A stretch of DNA of 64,000 nt from Rhodocyclaceae bacterium (GCA_023230455.1 JALNXH010000019.1:1-64000); one strand, 5' to 3'; positions 8,306-17,706 are shown, counted from the stretch's first letter. Notes: generated by a model not told the origin, from the sequence alone. Program-made: numbers and translations.

Positions 8306-10638
8306 TGACAAACGACACCACACCCGACCTCTTCGGGGCCGGCGCAACGCCGCCCTCCGCGCCTCCCACACCGACTTTCGACGACGGCAGCACCCTGCCG
8401 CTCGACAGCTACGCCGAGCGCGCCTACCTCGCCTACGCGATGAGCGTGGTGCGCTCGCGCGCCCTGCCCCAGGTCGAAGACGGCATGAAACCGGTGCAGC
8501 GACGCATTCTCCACGCGATGAACGAGATGCGCCTGTCGGCGACCACCAAGCACGTCAAGTCGGCACGGGTGGTCGGCGACGTGATCGGCAAATACCATCC
8601 GCACGGTGATTCCAGCGTGTATGACGCAATGGTGCGCGTGGCACAGGACTTTTCGCTGCGCTACCCGCTGGTAGACGGCCAAGGCAATTTCGGCTCGCGC
8701 GACGGCGACGGCGCAGCCGCCATGCGCTACACCGAGTGCCGCCTGACACCGATCGCCTCGCTGCTGCTGTCGGAGATCGACCGCGGCACGGTGGACTTCG
8801 CGCCCAACTACGACGGTGCCTTCACCGAACCGACGCTGCTGCCGGCGCGCCTGCCCTTCGTCCTGCTCAACGGCGCTTCGGGTATTGCCGTCGGCATGGC
8901 CACGGAAATCCCGCCACACAATCTGCGCGAGGTGGCCGATGCAGCAAGACTGCTGATCAAGAAGCCCGAAGCCGCGCTGGAAGAAGTGCTCGCCGTGCTG
9001 CCCGGCCCCGACTTCCCCGGCGGTGGACAACTCATTTCCCCGTCCGGCGACATCCGCGACGCCTACGCCAGCGGCCGCGGCAGCCTGAGGATGCGTGCGC
9101 GCTGGCGCATCGAAGATTTAGCCAGAGGCCAGTGGCGGGTGATCGTCACCGAGCTGCCGCATGGCGTGTCCACGGCGCATGTGCTGTCGGAAATCGAAAC
9201 GCTGACCAATCCCCAGCCCAAGGCGGGGAAAAAAGACGTTTCGCAGGAACAGAAAAATCTCAAGCAAGTCGTGCTCGGCGTACTCGAATCGGTACGTGAC
9301 GAGTCGAATGAAAAGGAGCCGGTGCGTATCGTCCTCGAGCCCCGTTCCTCGCGCCAGCCGCAAGAAGAATTCATGGCCGTACTGCTGGCCCACACCAGCC
9401 TCGAAGCCAGTGTCTCGCTCAACATGACCATGGTCGGCCGTGACGGCCGACCACAGCAGAAAAATCTGTTGCAGGTGCTGCACGAATGGATCGAATTCCG
9501 CTTCGCCACGGTGGAGCGGCGCACCCGCCATCGCCTCGACGAAGTGGAGCGCCGCATCCATATCCTCGAAGGGCGCATGGCGGTGTTCCTGCGCATCGAT
9601 GAAGTAATCAAGGTCATCCGCAACTCCGACGAGCCGAAGCTCGACCTGATCTGGAAGTTCCACCTGACCGACATTCAGGCCGAAGACATTCTGGAAATCC
9701 GCCTGCGCCAGCTGGCGCGGCTGGAAGGTATCAAGATCGAACAGGAACTCGGCAACCTGCGCACCGAAGAGGGGGAACTGAAAACTCTGCTCGACGACCG
9801 CAAGGAAATGACCAGGCTGATCTACAAGGAGATCGCCGACGATGCCAAACAGTACGGCGACAACCGGCGTACCCTGCTCGAAGCCGTGGCTTACACGGCA
9901 CCCGCAGAAATAGCGGTGCCCGACGAGCCGGTCACGGTGATCCTCTCCAAGAACGGCTGGGTACGCAGCCGCCAGGGTCACGGCATCGCGCCCGATACCA
10001 TCGGCTACAAGGCCGGCGACGTCGCTTTCCTGGTCGCGGAGTCGCGCACCGTCTGGCCTTTGGTGCTGATCGACAACAACGGTCGCGCCTACAGCGTCAA
10101 GGTTTCCGATCTGCCTGGGGGCCGCGGCGATGGCGTGCCGATCGGCACCCTGATCGACCTCCAGGACGGCGGCAAAGTGGTCCAGGCGCTCACCGCCGAC
10201 CCGGAAAACCGGTATTTGTTTGCCGGCAGCGGCGGCTACGGTTTCGTTGCCAAATTAGCAGAGCTGGTTGGCCGCAATAAGGCAGGCAAGGCCTTTCTCA
10301 CGCTCGACAAGGGGGAAAAGCCTCTGGCCCCGGCAAAGGCCGCCGGTGCGACCCTGTGCGCGCTTTCGACGGGCGGCCGTCTACTGCTCTTCCCGCTCGC
10401 CGATATGCCGGAGTTGAGTAAAGGGCGCGGCAACAAGATCATTGATCTGGAAAAAAGTGACGAACTGCTCGGCCTCGCCATCAACTACGGCAACAGCCTC
10501 ACCGTCACCGGCAGCGGGCGTGGCGGGAAGCCGGCCAGCGCTGTCGTCGAAGGCGCGGAACTGGATCCCTTCCGCGGCCAGCGTGGACGCAAAGGCCATC
10601 TCCTGCCGATCAAACTCAAGCCGACCCGTCTCGATTGA
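8305..10638 (+). CDS. parC: DNA topoisomerase IV subunit A
   Basis: ParC is the DNA-cleaving subunit of topoisomerase IV. The catalytic tyrosine is Tyr142 in 'AAMRYTECRL'. The quinolone-region helix reads 'GKYHPHGDSSVYDAMV' (residues ~95-110), with Ser at the Escherichia coli Ser80 position and Asp where E. coli has Glu84. A coiled coil (~residues 390-480) and a degenerate beta-pinwheel C-terminal domain follow, making 777 residues, normal for ParC. Start and stop of the pair overlap (ATGA), so translation is coupled with parE. The stop lies 17 bases from the convergent cyclase gene. Confidence 0.96.
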   Translation: MTNDTTPDLFGAGATPPSAPPTPTFDDGSTLPLDSYAERAYLAYAMSVVRSRALPQVEDGMKPVQRRILHAMNEMRLSATTKHVKSARVVGDVIGKYHPHGDSSVYDAMVRVAQDFSLRYPLVDGQGNFGSRDGDGAAAMRYTECRLTPIASLLLSEIDRGTVDFAPNYDGAFTEPTLLPARLPFVLLNGASGIAVGMATEIPPHNLREVADAARLLIKKPEAALEEVLAVLPGPDFPGGGQLISPSGDIRDAYASGRGSLRMRARWRIEDLARGQWRVIVTELPHGVSTAHVLSEIETLTNPQPKAGKKDVSQEQKNLKQVVLGVLESVRDESNEKEPVRIVLEPRSSRQPQEEFMAVLLAHTSLEASVSLNMTMVGRDGRPQQKNLLQVLHEWIEFRFATVERRTRHRLDEVERRIHILEGRMAVFLRIDEVIKVIRNSDEPKLDLIWKFHLTDIQAEDILEIRLRQLARLEGIKIEQELGNLRTEEGELKTLLDDRKEMTRLIYKEIADDAKQYGDNRRTLLEAVAYTAPAEIAVPDEPVTVILSKNGWVRSRQGHGIAPDTIGYKAGDVAFLVAESRTVWPLVLIDNNGRAYSVKVSDLPGGRGDGVPIGTLIDLQDGGKVVQALTADPENRYLFAGSGGYGFVAKLAELVGRNKAGKAFLTLDKGEKPLAPAKAAGATLCALSTGGRLLLFPLADMPELSKGRGNKIIDLEKSDELLGLAINYGNSLTVTGSGRGGKPASAVVEGAELDPFRGQRGRKGHLLPIKLKPTRLD

Positions 10639-10655
10639 AGCCGCGTTTGCCGGGT

Positions 10656-11960
10656 TCAGGAGACCCCGGCGCGTTGCAGGAAATGGCCGAGATGCCGATC
10701 GCTCTTGGTTGTATGGTTGATCTGCCAGTCGAGCAGTAGCAAGCGGATGCGAAACAGCAGCAGCAGTCGGTCTGACTGGGCGGCAAGGATTTCCGCCTTG
10801 AGCTGTTCCATGTATTTGAAAAACGTCAGATGCTGGCGCTTGTGCTCGGCCATGAACGGATAGGCATAACGCCGCATCAGGTTCTCTTCAGTCTCAAAGT
10901 GGTCGGAGATGAATCGCTCCAGATCCTCCAGCGTCTGCACCACGGTTTCGGCGGAGTTACCCACCTGCTTCACCAGTTCGGCGATACGACCGAGCATGTC
11001 GCGATGCTGGGCATCGATTTCCCCGACCCCCACGCCATACTCCTCGCGCCAGCCCATTTCCATCGCGGCTTCGCCGGCATGTTCGAGATAACCGCCATTG
11101 ACCGCATCAATGCAGCGGTCGAGATACACGCGCGCCGCCCGATCGTCGGGCGCCGTACGCAGGCAGGCTTCGAGCAACGGCTGGGCCTTCTCGGGGTGGC
11201 CGATGTGAAAGTAGGCCAGTGCCTCTTCGAATTGCGGCCGGGTATCGAGCTTGGCCGCCCACAGCGGCTCCGGGTCAGCATCGAACACTTCGTACACCGA
11301 CTGCGACTGGTAACGGCCCTTGACCCGCAGCCGATCGACGAAACGAATGCAGTAGGCACCCGGATCCTCCAGCGCATGCATCGTGTGTTCGCTGATCAGT
11401 AACGATGCGCCATAGTTTTTAGTCAGCCCCTCAAGACGCGACGCAAGATTCACCGCGTCGCCGATCACCGTACTGTCCATACGGTTGTGACCGCCGACCG
11501 TGCCCATCATCACCAGGCCGGTATTGACGCCGATGCCGATCCGGATAGGCACGTAGCCGGCCCGCGAGCGGCCCTCGTTGTAGTTCGTCAGCCGGCGCAA
11601 CATGTCGATGCCGGCGCGCACGCCGTCGTCGGCACAGCCTGGGAAGAGCGCCATGATGCCATCGCCGATGTATTTATCGACGACTCCCCGATTCCGCGCC
11701 ACCACCGGTTCCATGGTGGACAGATAGGAGTTGATGAAACGGAAGTTCTCCGCCGGCAGAATCGATTCGGAAAGCGTCGTGAAATCGCGGATATCGGAGA
11801 ACAGCAAAGTGATCTCCTTTTCCACATGATCGCCAAGCTTAACGTCGACAATGCTTTCGCGGCCCAGCAGTTCGAGGAACCGGTGCGGTACGAAGCGGTC
11901 GTACGCCGCCTCGGTAGCGGTCATCGGTGCGGAGATGTCGTGCCCTGACTCGGAACTCAT
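10656..11960 (-). CDS. Class III adenylate cyclase fused to a hemerythrin domain
   Basis: A 434-residue cytoplasmic protein with two clear modules. Residues ~45-215 are a class III nucleotide cyclase: metal aspartates Asp56 (LLFSDIRDFT) and Asp100 (VVDKYIGDGIMALF), transition-state pair Asn171/Arg175 (VNLASRLE), and base-selecting Lys96 with Thr164, the adenylate-type set of class IIIb. After a short TPR-like helical linker (~220-285), a bacteriohemerythrin domain follows with 'DAQHRDML', 'HFETEENLMRR', 'HKRQHLTFF' and 'WQINHTTKSD', giving the His and acidic ligands of a diiron oxygen-binding site. Inference: oxygen or redox state may control cyclic-AMP synthesis. The ATG at 11960 is preferred to 11990 because the latter lies inside the upstream terminator. 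Confidence 0.9.
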   Translation of the reverse strand: MSSESGHDISAPMTATEAAYDRFVPHRFLELLGRESIVDVKLGDHVEKEITLLFSDIRDFTTLSESILPAENFRFINSYLSTMEPVVARNRGVVDKYIGDGIMALFPGCADDGVRAGIDMLRRLTNYNEGRSRAGYVPIRIGIGVNTGLVMMGTVGGHNRMDSTVIGDAVNLASRLEGLTKNYGASLLISEHTMHALEDPGAYCIRFVDRLRVKGRYQSQSVYEVFDADPEPLWAAKLDTRPQFEEALAYFHIGHPEKAQPLLEACLRTAPDDRAARVYLDRCIDAVNGGYLEHAGEAAMEMGWREEYGVGVGEIDAQHRDMLGRIAELVKQVGNSAETVVQTLEDLERFISDHFETEENLMRRYAYPFMAEHKRQHLTFFKYMEQLKAEILAAQSDRLLLLFRIRLLLLDWQINHTTKSDRHLGHFLQRAGVS

Positions 11961-11968
11961 CGGATCAG

Positions 11969-11999
11969 TATAAACGCAAAGCCCCGGCACGCCGGGGCT
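11969..11999 (-). terminator. Terminator downstream of fliE
   Basis: Read on the minus strand: AGCCCCGGC-GT-GCCGGGGCT followed by TTGCGTTTATA. A perfect 9-bp stem lies 25 bases past the fliE stop, so fliE is separated from the cyclase gene. Confidence 0.8.
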
Positions 12000-12024
12000 C
12001 GGAGAGGCTCTGACAAGCCGCGGG

Positions 12025-12351
12025 TCAGACCTGCATGTTCATGATGTCGTTGTATGCGGTGACCAACTTGTTGCGTACCTGGACCATCTGCTGGAAGGAC
12101 AGGTTGGCCTTTTGCAGATTGACCATGACATCCTGAAGATTGGCGTTGCCCTGCCCGCTGACAAAATCGGTAGCCATGTTCTGAGCGCTTTGCTGCACCT
12201 GATTGACCTGCTCCAGGGTGCTCTTCAGTACCTGCGCGAAGTCGGCTCCGCCCGCTTCCGCCACCTGCCCCGCCGGCTTGCCCTGGGCAAGCGACGAGGT
12301 CGCCCGGAGTTCGGCGAGCATGGCTTCGATGTTGCGCGTATCGATGGACAT
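12025..12351 (-). CDS. fliE: Flagellar hook-basal body protein FliE
   Basis: FliE joins the MS ring to the proximal rod in the periplasm. The 108-residue helical protein has the FliE signature 'FAQVLKSTLEQVNQVQQSA' (residues ~38-56) and the C-terminal 'LQKANLSFQQMVQVRNKLV'...'YNDIMNMQV'. It is a separate unit on the minus strand behind its own sigma-54 element, although fliE usually leads the fliF operon, which here starts 2.7 kb away on the other strand. Confidence 0.96.
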   Translation of the reverse strand: MSIDTRNIEAMLAELRATSSLAQGKPAGQVAEAGGADFAQVLKSTLEQVNQVQQSAQNMATDFVSGQGNANLQDVMVNLQKANLSFQQMVQVRNKLVTAYNDIMNMQV

Positions 12352-12386
12352 GGTGGCGGCAATAGAGTCGTTATCGCGATTCTACG

Positions 12387-12402
12387 AGCAAAGCGCGTGC
12401 CT
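12387..12402 (-). promoter_or_regulatory. Sigma-54 promoter of fliE
   Basis: On the minus strand: AGGCACGCGCTTTGCT, against the RpoN consensus TGGCACGNNNNTTGCW. The invariant GG and GC dinucleotides are correctly spaced and 11 of 12 defined positions match. It lies 36 bases before the fliE start and next to the gene for the RpoN activator FleR. Confidence 0.88.
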
Positions 12403-12419
12403 GCAAAGACAAGGACGGA

Positions 12420-13775
12420 TCATTCTCTCTCCAGCATCCCTTCGGCACGGTACTGGGCCAGTTTGTAGCGCAGGGTACGCTCTGAGATGCCGAGCAATTC
12501 GACCGCCTTGCGCCGTGACCCGCCGACCTTGGCCAGGGTGTCCAGAATATGCTGGCGTTCGAGATCCCTCATGTTCGCCGAAGCCGCAGCAACGGCTTCT
12601 TCGCGGGATCCTGCCGTCTCGACGGATACGGCCTGCAACGGCATTGCGTTCGGTGACAGGCCATTCGCTGCGGAGAGCAACAAGTGGCCGACATCGACCA
12701 CCTCGTCCGACGCGAGGATCAGCGCCCTTTGCATCGCATTTTCCAGCTCGCGGACATTTCCCGGCCACTCATGGGCGGCAATCATTGCCGCCGCCGCCGA
12801 GCTCAATTGCACACGTCTGCCGCCCCCATGGGTGGCGAGGAAGTGCCGCGCCAGCGGCAGGATGTCGTTGCGCCGCTGGCGCAGGGCGGGAATCTGTAGC
12901 GGAAACACATTCAGCCGGTAATACAAATCCTCGCGAAAGCGGCCGCGCTTCACTTCGTCGCCCATCTCGCGGTTTGAAGTGGCCAGAACACGGATATCCA
13001 GTGCCGTCGGCTTTTTCCCGCCGACCCGCTCCACCTCGCGCTCCTGAAGCACCCGCAGCAGCTTGGCCTGGAGTCCAAGCGGCATTTCCGAGATTTCATC
13101 CAGCAGCAGGGTGCCGCCATTGGCCTGCTCGAACTTTCCGGCCTGGGCGGTCTGGGCGCCGGTGAACGCCCCTTTCTCATAACCGAACAACGTCGCCTCC
13201 AGCAGATTGTCGGGAATCGCCGCACAGTTAATGGCGACGAAAGGTCCGCGCGAGCGCGCCGACTGGTCGTGGATGTAGCGCGCAAACACTTCCTTGCCGA
13301 CCCCCGACTCGCCGGTTAACAGAACGGTCGCATCGGTTCGTGCAACGCGTGCCGCGAGCAGCAGCAATTGCTGGGTGGCCGCATCCTCCACCACCAGCCC
13401 CTCGGCGACCGGCGCGGTAGCGTAGCGGTCGATCTGCGTCAGCAGATCGCGCGGCTCGAACGGTTTGAGCATGAAGTCGCAGGCGCCGCCGCGCATCGCC
13501 GCGACCGCCTTATCGACATCGCCAAAGGCGGTCATCAACAGTACCGGCAGGGCTGGCCGGCGGCTGCGGATTTCGGCCAGCAGCGCCAGGCCGTCCATCG
13601 GCGCCATACGCAGGTCCGACACCACCATATTGAAATCCTGCTGCGCGATCAGATCCAGCGCATCGGGACCGCCACTCGCTCCCACAACGCGATGACCGGC
13701 CGTCTCCAGCGTGATCAGCAACGCATCGCGCAGCGCTTCGTCATCTTCGACGACCAGGATATCGAGTTTTTTCAT
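12420..13775 (-). CDS. fleR: Sigma-54-dependent flagellar response regulator FleR/FlrC
   Basis: An NtrC-type activator that, when phosphorylated, drives RpoN promoters of middle flagellar genes. The receiver domain (residues 1-120) has Asp11/Asp12 and the phospho-acceptor Asp54 ('VVSDLRM'). The AAA+ domain (~140-370) has Walker A 'GESGVGKE', the sigma-54 contact loop 'GAFTGA', Walker B 'GTLLLDEI' and an arginine finger region. A Fis-type helix-turn-helix ends the protein ('GSRRKAVELLGISERTLRYKL'). Length is 451 residues. The start overlaps the fleS stop by 4 bases (ATGA). Both sigma-54 elements seen here flank this gene pair, consistent with local control. Confidence 0.92.
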   Translation of the reverse strand: MKKLDILVVEDDEALRDALLITLETAGHRVVGASGGPDALDLIAQQDFNMVVSDLRMAPMDGLALLAEIRSRRPALPVLLMTAFGDVDKAVAAMRGGACDFMLKPFEPRDLLTQIDRYATAPVAEGLVVEDAATQQLLLLAARVARTDATVLLTGESGVGKEVFARYIHDQSARSRGPFVAINCAAIPDNLLEATLFGYEKGAFTGAQTAQAGKFEQANGGTLLLDEISEMPLGLQAKLLRVLQEREVERVGGKKPTALDIRVLATSNREMGDEVKRGRFREDLYYRLNVFPLQIPALRQRRNDILPLARHFLATHGGGRRVQLSSAAAAMIAAHEWPGNVRELENAMQRALILASDEVVDVGHLLLSAANGLSPNAMPLQAVSVETAGSREEAVAAASANMRDLERQHILDTLAKVGGSRRKAVELLGISERTLRYKLAQYRAEGMLERE

Positions 13776-14896
13776 GCTGCCTGATTCTCGCTAAGGGCCC
13801 CACGGGCAATGCTGAAGACGAATTCCGTACATCCGGGGCGCGACGTCACTTCGATGCCGCCGCCATGCGCGCGAGCAACGCCCCGCGCAATCGCCAGCCC
13901 GAGACCGGTGCCTTCCGCACGGGTGGTGAAGAACGGTTCGAACAAACGCGCCACCACAGCCGGATCCATGCCCGTGCCATTGTCGCGGACGATGAACTGC
14001 AAATGTTCCTTGGCAAGGCGGACTTCGATCTCCACCCGGCCGCCGGCCGCCGCACACAGCGCATTCTCCGCCAGATTGACCAGCGCCCCGGCCAGTTCCT
14101 TGCGATTGCCGACCAAAACCGCTGCATCCGTTAGATCCGCAACCGCAAATTCGGCGCCGCGCACGCGCGCCAACGGCTCGATCGTCTGCCCCACTTCCTG
14201 CAACAGATCGCCCACCGCCATCGACTCGCGGCCCAGCGCCTCGCCGCGGGCGAACAGCAGCATATCCTGAATCAGTCGCTCCAGCGCCTTCAGGCGTTCG
14301 ACGGTTTTGTGCGCAATCGAACTTCTCGCCGCCGAGGGCAAGTCCGGGTTTTCCAGATTGCCTGCATACAACAGAGCGGCCGTCAGCGGGGTGCGCAGCT
14401 GGTGCGCCACCTGGGCTGCCATCTCGCCCATCGCGGCCAGGCGTTCATGGCGCTCAGCCTGACGCTTGAGGCGGTGGGTCTCGGTAATATCGTGCAGCAG
14501 GACGATCCGCCCGCCGGCGGAATCCAGCGCACTGACGGTCAGGGAAAGACGCCGCTCGCGACCCACGCCGAAAAGAAATTCACCCGGGAGGTCGCTCGGT
14601 GCCAGCCGCGCCGCTTCTAAGACCGACCATTCGGCACCCGGCGCCGCGCTACCGAGCAGGCTTTCCGCCGCTGGATTCATCTGCACGATACGACCCTGGG
14701 CGTCGAGCATCACCACGCCGGCCGGAAGTGCTTCCTGTAGCAACGCCATGCGTTCGGTCAACGCCGAGACCTGTTCCTGGAGTTGCGTATAGGCGAGAGA
14801 CAACTCTCCCGAAACCTGATTGAACAGGCGAAAAGCATCGGCGAGGCGTGCGGCCTCATCGGCTGAAACGGCGGAACTGGCAACGGCGTCATTCAT
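13772..14896 (-). CDS. fleS: Flagellar sensor histidine kinase FleS/FlrB
   Basis: Cytoplasmic kinase partner of FleR. The protein has an N-terminal coiled coil (~25-60), a PAS domain ('LPAGVVMLDAQGRIVQMNPA', ~58-160), a HisKA domain with the phospho-acceptor His in 'AAQVAHQLRTPL', and an ATPase domain with N-box 'NLAENALCAA', 'DNGTGMDPAV' and 'GTGLGLAIARG'. No membrane segments are seen, as expected for FleS. The ATG at 14896 (MNDAVASS) is chosen; an upstream ATG at 14986 would add 30 residues with no family look and run through the sigma-54 element of fliF. Confidence 0.92.
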   Translation of the reverse strand: MNDAVASSAVSADEAARLADAFRLFNQVSGELSLAYTQLQEQVSALTERMALLQEALPAGVVMLDAQGRIVQMNPAAESLLGSAAPGAEWSVLEAARLAPSDLPGEFLFGVGRERRLSLTVSALDSAGGRIVLLHDITETHRLKRQAERHERLAAMGEMAAQVAHQLRTPLTAALLYAGNLENPDLPSAARSSIAHKTVERLKALERLIQDMLLFARGEALGRESMAVGDLLQEVGQTIEPLARVRGAEFAVADLTDAAVLVGNRKELAGALVNLAENALCAAAGGRVEIEVRLAKEHLQFIVRDNGTGMDPAVVARLFEPFFTTRAEGTGLGLAIARGVARAHGGGIEVTSRPGCTEFVFSIARGALSENQAA

Positions 14897-14977
14897 TGCT
14901 GCCGATGATGGCAGATTCACCCGGCAGGAACAACCGGAGGGGGTGCCGAAATGGCGGCAAATTTTGCCGTTTATCGC

Positions 14978-14993
14978 TGGAACCACGCTTGCT
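14978..14993 (+). promoter_or_regulatory. Sigma-54 promoter of fliF operon
   Basis: TGGAACCACGCTTGCT matches TGGCACGNNNNTTGCW at 10 of 12 defined positions, with correct GG/GC spacing. It lies 66 bases before the fliF ATG and faces away from fleS. Confidence 0.82.
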
Positions 14994-15058
14994 TGCGCAG
15001 CTCACAATCGCCACGGGGCAAAATACAACCCCGACATCGGACAAACTAGATCAATCGC

Positions 15059-16687
15059 ATGGCAAAAGCCGGTCAGGCCACCACAACCTTCCCTCTCTCG
15101 CTGAGCGCTTTCATGCGCTTGCCGATGCGCTTCAAACTAGCTGCAATGGTTGGTGTCGCTGTCGCCATCGCCGTTATCGTCGGAGTGTCCCTGTGGGCGC
15201 GCCAACCGGATTACGCAGTGCTGTTTTCCAATCTTTCTGACCGCGACGGCGGCGAGATCGTTGCGACGCTACAGCAGCAGAACGTGCCCTACCAGTACTC
15301 GGAGGGCGGCGGCGCCATCCTGGTGCCCTCGAACATGGTGCACGACATCCGCCTGCGGCTGGCATCGCAAGGACTGCCCAAGGGCGGGCTGGTCGGCTTC
15401 GAGGTCATGGAGAACCAGAAACTCGGCGCCAGCCAGTTCCTCGAACAGATCAACTACCAGCGCGCGCTGGAGGGTGAACTTGCGCGCACCATCTCGACGA
15501 TTTCGGCAGTCAAAGGCGCTCGGGTGCATCTGGCCATTCCGAAACAGACCGCCTTCCTGCGCGACGAACAAAAACCGACCGCCTCGGTGCTGGTCAATCT
15601 ACAGCCCGGACGCACGCTGGACGGCGCGCAGATCGCCGGCATCGTGCATCTGATCTCCTCTAGCGTCCCAGAGCTGGCTCCCGCCAGCGTCAGCGTGGTG
15701 GATCAAGAGGGCAGCCTGATTTCGCAGCAAAACGACGCCCTGCGCCAAACCGGCCTCGATCCAGCTCAGCTCAAGTACGTGCGCGACATCGAGAGCGGCT
15801 ACATCAAGCGGATCGAAGCCATCGTCGTCCCGATCGTCGGCGCCGGCAACGTCAAGGCGCAGATCACTGCCGACGTGGATTTTTCCCAGACCGAACAAGT
15901 CGCAGAAACCTACCGCCCCAATCCCAGCCCCGAAACGGCCGTGCGCAGCCAGCAAGTCAGCGAATCCGGTGCCGGCGGCCCGAACGCCGTCGGCGTTCCC
16001 GGCGCACTCACCAACCAGCCGCCTGCGCCAGCGACAGCGCAAATCACCACTCCGCCGGCACCGGGGACCCCTGGAGGAGCGGGCACCGGCAATGCCCAAT
16101 CGGCACAGAACTACTCGCGCAACTCCACCGTCAATTACGAAGTGGATAAAACCGTCAGCCACACCAGGATGGCGCCCGGCGTCGTCCGCCGGCTGTCGAT
16201 CGCCCTGCTGGTCAACCAGAAACAGGAACCCGGCAAGCCCAAGGCCGTTCCGCTCAGCGACGCCGAAATCAAACAAATCACCGCTCTCGCCAAGGAAGCC
16301 GTAGGCTTCAACCAGCAGCGCGGCGATACGCTGAACGTCACCAACGCCGCTTTCAATCCGGGCGACAAGGATGTCCTGCCGCAAACGCCGATATGGAAAG
16401 ATCCGTTCCTGCTTGCTACGTTGAAAGATATCGGTCGCTACATTGCCGCCATCGTTGTAGCCTGGCTGGTATGGACGCGACTGTTGCGCCCGCTGTTCCG
16501 CCGTCTGGCCGAAATCCGACCGCCGTCGCCTGCCGAAGAGGAAGTGTTCGAGGAATCGGAGGGCAGCCGCCATGCGGCGCGCAATTTCGAGGCCAAAATC
16601 GGCTATGCGCGCGATGTAGCCAAGCAGGATCCGAAGATTGTGGCCGGTTTGATCAAGGAGTGGGTAGGTGGCAACGAGTCCCGATGA
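15059..16687 (+). CDS. fliF: Flagellar MS-ring protein FliF
   Basis: FliF forms the membrane MS ring on which the flagellum is built. The 542-residue protein has a first membrane helix at ~27-48 ('LAAMVGVAVAIAVIVGVSLW'), the YscJ/FliF ring-building domains ('LFSNLSDRDGGEIVATL', 'GARVHLAIPKQTAFLRD'), a Pro/Ala/Gly-rich loop near 310-345, a second membrane helix at ~460-480 ('YIAAIVVAWLVWTRLL'), and a C-terminal tail that binds FliG. It starts a compact operon: its end overlaps fliG by 20 bases. Confidence 0.96.
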   Translation: MAKAGQATTTFPLSLSAFMRLPMRFKLAAMVGVAVAIAVIVGVSLWARQPDYAVLFSNLSDRDGGEIVATLQQQNVPYQYSEGGGAILVPSNMVHDIRLRLASQGLPKGGLVGFEVMENQKLGASQFLEQINYQRALEGELARTISTISAVKGARVHLAIPKQTAFLRDEQKPTASVLVNLQPGRTLDGAQIAGIVHLISSSVPELAPASVSVVDQEGSLISQQNDALRQTGLDPAQLKYVRDIESGYIKRIEAIVVPIVGAGNVKAQITADVDFSQTEQVAETYRPNPSPETAVRSQQVSESGAGGPNAVGVPGALTNQPPAPATAQITTPPAPGTPGGAGTGNAQSAQNYSRNSTVNYEVDKTVSHTRMAPGVVRRLSIALLVNQKQEPGKPKAVPLSDAEIKQITALAKEAVGFNQQRGDTLNVTNAAFNPGDKDVLPQTPIWKDPFLLATLKDIGRYIAAIVVAWLVWTRLLRPLFRRLAEIRPPSPAEEEVFEESEGSRHAARNFEAKIGYARDVAKQDPKIVAGLIKEWVGGNESR

Positions 16688-17675
16688 CGGCGTAGAGAAG
16701 AGTGCGATTCTTCTTCTATCCATCGGGGAAGACGAAGCCGCTGCGATCCTGAAAAACCTTTCACCCAAGGAAGTGCAGAAAATCGGCCACGCCATGGCGG
16801 CGCTCAAGCAGGTGCCGCGCGAACGCATTGAAAAGGTGTTGGACGAGTTCCATTCCCACACAGAAAAAGGCACGCCGGTCTCGGTGGACGAGTCGACCAT
16901 CCGCTCGATGCTGACCAAGGCGCTGGGCGACGACCGGGCGGCCAACTTGATTTCGCGCATCCTCCAGGGCGGCGATACGGCGGGCATCGAAAGCCTGAAG
17001 TGGATGGACGCACCGACGGTGGCCGACCTGATCCGCAACGAGCACCCGCAGATCATCGCCACCATTCTGGTTCACCTCGACTACGACCACGCCGGCGAGA
17101 TCCTCAAGCATTTCACCGAACGCCTGCGCAACGACGTATTGCTGCGCATCGCCACCCTCGAAGGTGTCCAGCCGGCTGCACTGCACGAACTGAACGACGC
17201 GCTGTCGCGCTTGCTTGCCGGGGCGACCTCGAACATCAAGAAATCGGCAATGGGCGGCATCCGCCATGCGGCGGAAATCCTCAACTTCGTCGGCCAGCAG
17301 GCGGAAACGGCGATTGTGGACAATGTCCGCGAGTACGATCCGGAACTGGCACAAAAGATCCTCGACGAAATGTTCGTCTTCGAAAACCTGATGGACGTCG
17401 ACGACCGAGGCATCCAGCTGCTGTTGCGCGAGATTCAGTCCGATTCGCTGATCGTCGCCCTCAAGGGCGCCTCGCCGGAGTTGCGCGAGAAGATATTCAA
17501 GAACATGTCGCAGCGGGCGGCTGAAATGCTGCGCGAAGATCTCGAGTCGAAAGGACCGGTACGCCTCTCCGAAGTCGAAGGCGAACAAAAGGAAATTCTC
17601 AAGATCGCCCGCCGCCTTGCCGACGAAGGCCAGATCGTACTGGGTGGCGGCGGTGCCGAGGATCAATTCGTATGA
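16668..17675 (+). CDS. fliG: Flagellar motor switch protein FliG
   Basis: FliG is the rotor protein that engages the stator and sets rotation direction. The 335 residues are close to the 331 of E. coli. Visible motifs are 'EKSAILLLSIGEDEAA' at the N-terminus, the 'EHPQIIATILVHL' EHPQ motif near residue 125, and the C-terminal torque helix with charged residues 'DDRGIQLLLREIQSDSLIVA' followed by 'FKNMSQRAAEML'. The start is GTG at 16668, with AAGGAG seven bases upstream inside fliF. Confidence 0.96.
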   Translation: MATSPDDGVEKSAILLLSIGEDEAAAILKNLSPKEVQKIGHAMAALKQVPRERIEKVLDEFHSHTEKGTPVSVDESTIRSMLTKALGDDRAANLISRILQGGDTAGIESLKWMDAPTVADLIRNEHPQIIATILVHLDYDHAGEILKHFTERLRNDVLLRIATLEGVQPAALHELNDALSRLLAGATSNIKKSAMGGIRHAAEILNFVGQQAETAIVDNVREYDPELAQKILDEMFVFENLMDVDDRGIQLLLREIQSDSLIVALKGASPELREKIFKNMSQRAAEMLREDLESKGPVRLSEVEGEQKEILKIARRLADEGQIVLGGGGAEDQFV

Positions 17676-17706
17676 GCGCCAGCGTCACACATAAGGAAAG
17701 CGGGCC

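Noticed and set aside
11961..11990. Longer start of the cyclase-hemerythrin gene
   Set aside because: The added codons are the fliE terminator stem; the ATG at 11960 is preferred.
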